A stretch of 64,000 nucleotides of DNA from CAWIVJ01 sp963839525 (lineage in GTDB: Bacteria; Cyanobacteriota; Vampirovibrionia; Gastranaerophilales; Gastranaerophilaceae): positions 1-64,000 of the forward strand of contig CAWIVJ010000005.1 of the NCBI GenBank assembly GCA_963839525.1, written 5' to 3'. Within the stretch, counting starts at the first letter, position 1. Every line of letters starts with the position of its first letter. This document shows, one piece after another, positions 61,256 through 64,000 of the stretch. Under the pieces are notes generated by a model, which saw only the letters and a list, made by a program, of their open reading frames with translations, was not told the origin of the DNA and searched no databases. The translations under genes were made by a program, and so were the position numbers.

Positions 61256-61330
61256 ATTTGCAATTGAATTTATATAAGATACAAGTTAATATTTACATAA
61301 GTTTATAATCTATTTATAAGGAGTGGGTAA

Positions 61331-61492
61331 ATGACAATAAAAGAAGAAAACCATAGATTTGTCGTTATTATAGAAAAAACAACATTTGAAGATTTTAAAA
61401 AAATTGCAAGCAAAGAAAAACGTTCAGCAAGTAATCTCGCAGCAAAAATGATTGCGGATTATGTAGAAAAAAATCGAACATTAATAGATTAA
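61331..61492 (+). CDS. Ribbon-helix-helix (Arc/CopG-like) protein, 53 aa
   Basis: Starts after AGGAGTGGGTAA. The frame reads MTIKEENHRFVVIIEKTTFEDF, then KKIASKEKRSASNLAAKMIADYVE, matching the RHH pattern: a beta strand, helix A, a turn (KEKRSAS) and helix B. It should bind DNA as a dimer. It may recognise the inverted repeat 76 bp upstream. Its stop overlaps the prmC stop by four bases (convergent). Confidence 0.75.
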   Translation: MTIKEENHRFVVIIEKTTFEDFKKIASKEKRSASNLAAKMIADYVEKNRTLID

Positions 61493-62349
61493 ATTTCTAT
61501 TTTTCCCAAAATTACTCTTTCTATACCTGACAAATCTTTCTCGACTTGAATGTCCTTAAATCCTTGTTTTTCCATCAGTTTTTTTACTAAATCTGCTTGT
61601 CCTATTCCCAATTCAAACATTAAATACCCTTCTTTATTTAAAAATTCAGGTGATTTTGTAATTATTTTATCATAAAATTCAATTCCTTTTTTATCTTTGG
61701 CAAAAAGTGCTGATTTTGGCTCAAATTGAACTTCTATTTGAATATTTTCTTTTTCCTTTAAAGGTATATATGGTGGGTTTGAAATTATTATATCAAATTT
61801 CTCATCTGTTTTTATATTCGAAAAAATATCAGATTTTCTAAAAATTGCTTTATTAAAAAGCTTCAACTTCGAAGAATTATCCAGAGCTATTTGTAGAGCA
61901 TCAGTTGAAATATCTACTCCTAAAACTTTCTCCCCCGTAAGTTTTGCAATAATACAAGCAATACATCCGCTACCTGTACCAATATCAAGAATTGTCCATT
62001 TCCTGTTTTCTGTTTTTTGTCTACCGTTTAATAATTCTACAGCTTTTCTTACAAGAATTTCTGTCTCATCTCTAGGGATTAAAACATTTTCATTTACAAT
62101 AAAATCTTCACCCATAAAATAAGCTGTTCCAATAATATGCTGGATAGGTATTCTTTTCTGCGCGCGAAGATTTGCGGCATTTTTAAGTTTCTCCAGCAAA
62201 TCTTCGCGCGCTTTAAGCTCCTCAGTTAAAGCTAAATCAATATCAGAAAGACCTAAAAAATGTTCTACCAGCATTTTTGCTTCGATTTTTGCTTCATTTT
62301 TTTCAATTCCGCTATCAACAAGTATTTTTTCAATCTGTTTTATGTTCAT
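61489..62349 (-). CDS. prmC: Peptide chain release factor N5-glutamine methyltransferase
   Basis: 286 residues. LDIGTGSGCIACIIAK is SAM motif I, ISNPPYIPLKE the NPPY motif that binds the Gln substrate, LIPRDETEILVRKA the family mark. It methylates the GGQ of release factors. Its start overlaps the 163-aa gene by 20 bp, so the two are co-translated. Its end is convergent with the RHH gene. Confidence 0.95.
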   Translation of the reverse strand: MNIKQIEKILVDSGIEKNEAKIEAKMLVEHFLGLSDIDLALTEELKAREDLLEKLKNAANLRAQKRIPIQHIIGTAYFMGEDFIVNENVLIPRDETEILVRKAVELLNGRQKTENRKWTILDIGTGSGCIACIIAKLTGEKVLGVDISTDALQIALDNSSKLKLFNKAIFRKSDIFSNIKTDEKFDIIISNPPYIPLKEKENIQIEVQFEPKSALFAKDKKGIEFYDKIITKSPEFLNKEGYLMFELGIGQADLVKKLMEKQGFKDIQVEKDLSGIERVILGKIEI

Positions 62350-62821
62350 CTAAAATTCCGTTTATCAAATTTCTTAAATCTAACCTTGAAAGCTCTTTTG
62401 TATCTTTCTTATCTAAATTATACCTTTTACATAAATTATTATAATAGTAAATTTGCTTTTTGGTAGGAAGTTCTTTGGACATTTTGACTTCCTGCAAAAA
62501 TTTCCGCTTTTTCTTTTCAAATTCTTTTTGTGCCTTAATTAAAGGTGCTTGAGATTTTTTATAATCATAATATTTTTTACACTCTTTTATGTATAGCTTT
62601 ACTTCAGAAATAAATTTTTCATCATCAATGAAATCTTTTAAAAATTCAAATCTGGACGAATTAATTTCAAGATAATACTTTTCATCCTCAAGAAATTTCT
62701 GAAATATTTTATCAGCATTAAAGTCAGGGAACTTTTTAACTAAAGCCCTTAAAAAATTGCATAATGCAGATTTTTGAGCTTTAGAAAACTCCAAAAAAAC
62801 TTTGCTCTTCACTTCATACAT
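62330..62821 (-). CDS. Hypothetical basic protein, 163 aa
   Basis: Lys-rich and helical; the last 45 residues (MSKELPTKKQIYYYNNLCKRYNL, in part, about 115-140) resemble a short motif at the end of phage-type proteins (PTxxQ...Y..L) and could be a separate domain. The first part has YIKECKKYYDYKKSQ. No family recognised. It follows the 58-aa gene by four bases and overlaps prmC. Confidence 0.6.
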   Translation of the reverse strand: MYEVKSKVFLEFSKAQKSALCNFLRALVKKFPDFNADKIFQKFLEDEKYYLEINSSRFEFLKDFIDDEKFISEVKLYIKECKKYYDYKKSQAPLIKAQKEFEKKKRKFLQEVKMSKELPTKKQIYYYNNLCKRYNLDKKDTKELSRLDLRNLINGILDEHKTD

Positions 62822-62825
62822 AAAA

Positions 62826-63002
62826 TTATCTTAAAAGATCCTTAATAGACCACTTATCACCTATTTTAGCATTATTAAAATCAGCTAATTTTTTGTAAAT
62901 AGGATTGGTTTGATTCGGATGCGAAATTTTAGGCTTAAATTCTTCTTTAAGCTCTTTTTCAACTTTTTCTAAAACCTTTGTTATTCTTTTTTTCTCATCC
63001 AT
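62826..63002 (-). CDS. Small protein, 58 aa, first gene of the prmC operon
   Basis: ATG at 63002, with the -10 box six bases upstream and no ribosome site. MDEKKRITKVLEKVEKELKEEF then FKPKISHPNQTNPIYKKLAD; ends DLLR. Highly charged. No family recognised. The next ATG comes after four bases, so it is part of the operon. Confidence 0.6.
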   Translation of the reverse strand: MDEKKRITKVLEKVEKELKEEFKPKISHPNQTNPIYKKLADFNNAKIGDKWSIKDLLR

Positions 63003-63017
63003 AAACTTATTATACCA
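63003..63017 (-). promoter_or_regulatory. Extended -10 promoter of a leaderless mRNA
   Basis: TGGTATAAT on the minus strand (63017-63009); the start of transcription would fall at the ATG at 63002, giving an mRNA without a 5' leader. Confidence 0.5.
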
Positions 63018-63172
63018 TATATTTTGCTTATATTTATATAAAAACTTTTTCTCAAAACTAATTGCGTTTGTAAACTTTTATTACAAAAACTTCAAAACAT
63101 GCGAAAACACATGCAATTATTTAACACCTATATACTTATTATATATAACAGCAATAAAAACATGAGGAGTTT

Positions 63173-64000
63173 ATGACCTATTCTTATAACAATAGTATTG
63201 ATAATAATATATATCAATGGCTGTTAAATTTCAGAATTGATAAGCCTTTATCCGCTGAGGAAAGCAATATTACCGTTCCTATCGGCGGTAATACGGTTTC
63301 TAATACAACACCGGGGCAATTAAGTCCTGAAGGAAATGTGCCGATTGTAGGTACTAGCGCAGATAATCAGACTATCGGGATTAGTATTGAAAAAACGACA
63401 GATAATAACAATAACATTTCAACAGTTGAATACGGGCCGTTTACTGAAGAAGAAGTTAAAGTTGCAAATCAGAGAGATGGATTAACAGGAGAAATTCCCG
63501 GTTATTTTATTTTAAAAGATGATGAAGCAAGGCAAGAAACATTAAATAACAATCTTAAAAAAATTGAAAACCCGGATGAAGCATTAAAAGAATTTGAAAG
63601 ATTAAATTCAAAAACAAGAACAACGAATGACGCTAACTTTTTGGGGGGAGCTTTCGGTTCATTACCAAAAGAGATTCAAATTCCGGCGGCTGATGATATG
63701 TTAGATAATAAAAGACTGAGCGGCAGAGTCAGAATTGAAAGCAATAATGCGGTAGCAAGAAATCTTCATAATTTGCACGAAGACAATCAACTTGAAGCTG
63801 AAAGACGAGTACTTAAAAAAACAGGGCAAGAAACCAAAAAAATTGCAGTAAAAGAAATTTCTAAATTTGCAGACAAAAATCAAGTCGAAGGTCATAAAAT
63901 AGTTATAGAAACTAATGATAAAGATTTGATAAAATTCGGTTCAACTCTTTTATCAGAACTTGCTTCAACTGAATTGGGGAAAGATGAAAACGGAAGGACT
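63173..64000 (+). CDS. Hypothetical protein, 5' part, cut by the window end
   Basis: At least 276 codons open from ATG 63173 (GAGGAGTTT before it) to the end of the window. The N-terminal part (MTYSYNNSIDNNIYQWLLNF) is Asn/Tyr-rich; then Thr/Ser/Gly/Asn-rich segments (VPIGGNTVSNTTPGQLSPEG); then Lys/Glu-rich helical segments with KTGQETKKIAVKEISKFADK. It has no signal peptide; a lineage-specific secreted or surface protein is possible. No family recognised. Confidence 0.65.
   Translation, partial: MTYSYNNSIDNNIYQWLLNFRIDKPLSAEESNITVPIGGNTVSNTTPGQLSPEGNVPIVGTSADNQTIGISIEKTTDNNNNISTVEYGPFTEEEVKVANQRDGLTGEIPGYFILKDDEARQETLNNNLKKIENPDEALKEFERLNSKTRTTNDANFLGGAFGSLPKEIQIPAADDMLDNKRLSGRVRIESNNAVARNLHNLHEDNQLEAERRVLKKTGQETKKIAVKEISKFADKNQVEGHKIVIETNDKDLIKFGSTLLSELASTELGKDENGRT

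Noticed and set aside
61007..61492. Toxin-antitoxin pair
   Set aside because: The two genes are divergent, not in tandem, and the 65-aa protein has no toxin-like features.
1..64000. CRISPR arrays, insertion sequences, rRNA
   Set aside because: No regularly spaced repeats, transposases or rRNA sequence were seen on reading both strands.

Overview
The window is AT-rich (roughly 30% GC by eye) and codes densely on both strands. The gene set suggests a Gram-negative, non-photosynthetic relative of Cyanobacteria, most likely a gut Vampirovibrionia/Gastranaerophilales ('Melainabacteria'). This is inference from three things: a complete lipid A front end (lpxD-lpxC-fabZ-lpxA), no photosynthesis genes, and many lineage-type proteins carrying a short N-terminal N/I-x-F-K-G-like tag. 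No 16S rRNA or marker search was possible.

Layout. Positions 1-18000 are an accessory block: a GNAT protein split in two, a very large protein (1709-4892) broken by three apparent frameshifts, a coiled-coil repeat protein, three tandem paralogous coiled-coil/AAA+ proteins (7249-14042), a two-domain M16 zinc peptidase and a protein with a degenerate metallopeptidase motif. Most of these share the N-terminal F-[KSGE]-[GSA] tag. A 272-bp direct repeat lies at 5262-5533 and 17994-18265, and the second copy abuts the 3' end of a tRNA-Ser(UGA) gene, so a 12.7-kb segment is bracketed. Positions 18400-21250 hold small lineage proteins and a helical/Gly-rich surface-type pair.

From 21.5 kb on the content is mostly housekeeping: acyl-CoA ligase, ahcY with a structured leader, TPR and PilZ proteins, a homocitrate/isopropylmalate synthase-like enzyme (frameshifted), surE, a ctpA-type protease, a secreted HExxH protein, def-fmt-aroH (overlapping start/stop codons), a dicarboxylate/amino-acid symporter, an HgdC-like activase with an unknown partner, yraN, an AGCS symporter, a 2-oxoacid:ferredoxin oxidoreductase pair, an M29 aminopeptidase, the lpx operon following gcvT-gcvH, pilT-recO-rmuC, aroC-aroK-aroB, fliD, plsY and prmC. 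The window ends inside an uncharacterised gene (63173 onward).

Genes that work together: lpxD/lpxC/fabZ/lpxA (lipid A and fatty acid synthesis); gcvT/gcvH (glycine cleavage); def/fmt (formyl-Met handling) with aroH; aroC/aroK/aroB (shikimate end steps); the two oxidoreductase subunits; the HgdC-like activase and its neighbour. At least seven single-base frameshifts are visible. Six sit in short homopolymers or next to doubled bases, and one of them only clips the tail of aroB. Base-calling errors are therefore a serious explanation alongside real gene decay. The most unusual content is the tagged accessory block with its degenerate AAA+ proteins, the tRNA-linked long repeat, and heptanucleotide tandem repeats, one pair of which forms the 5' end of a gene.
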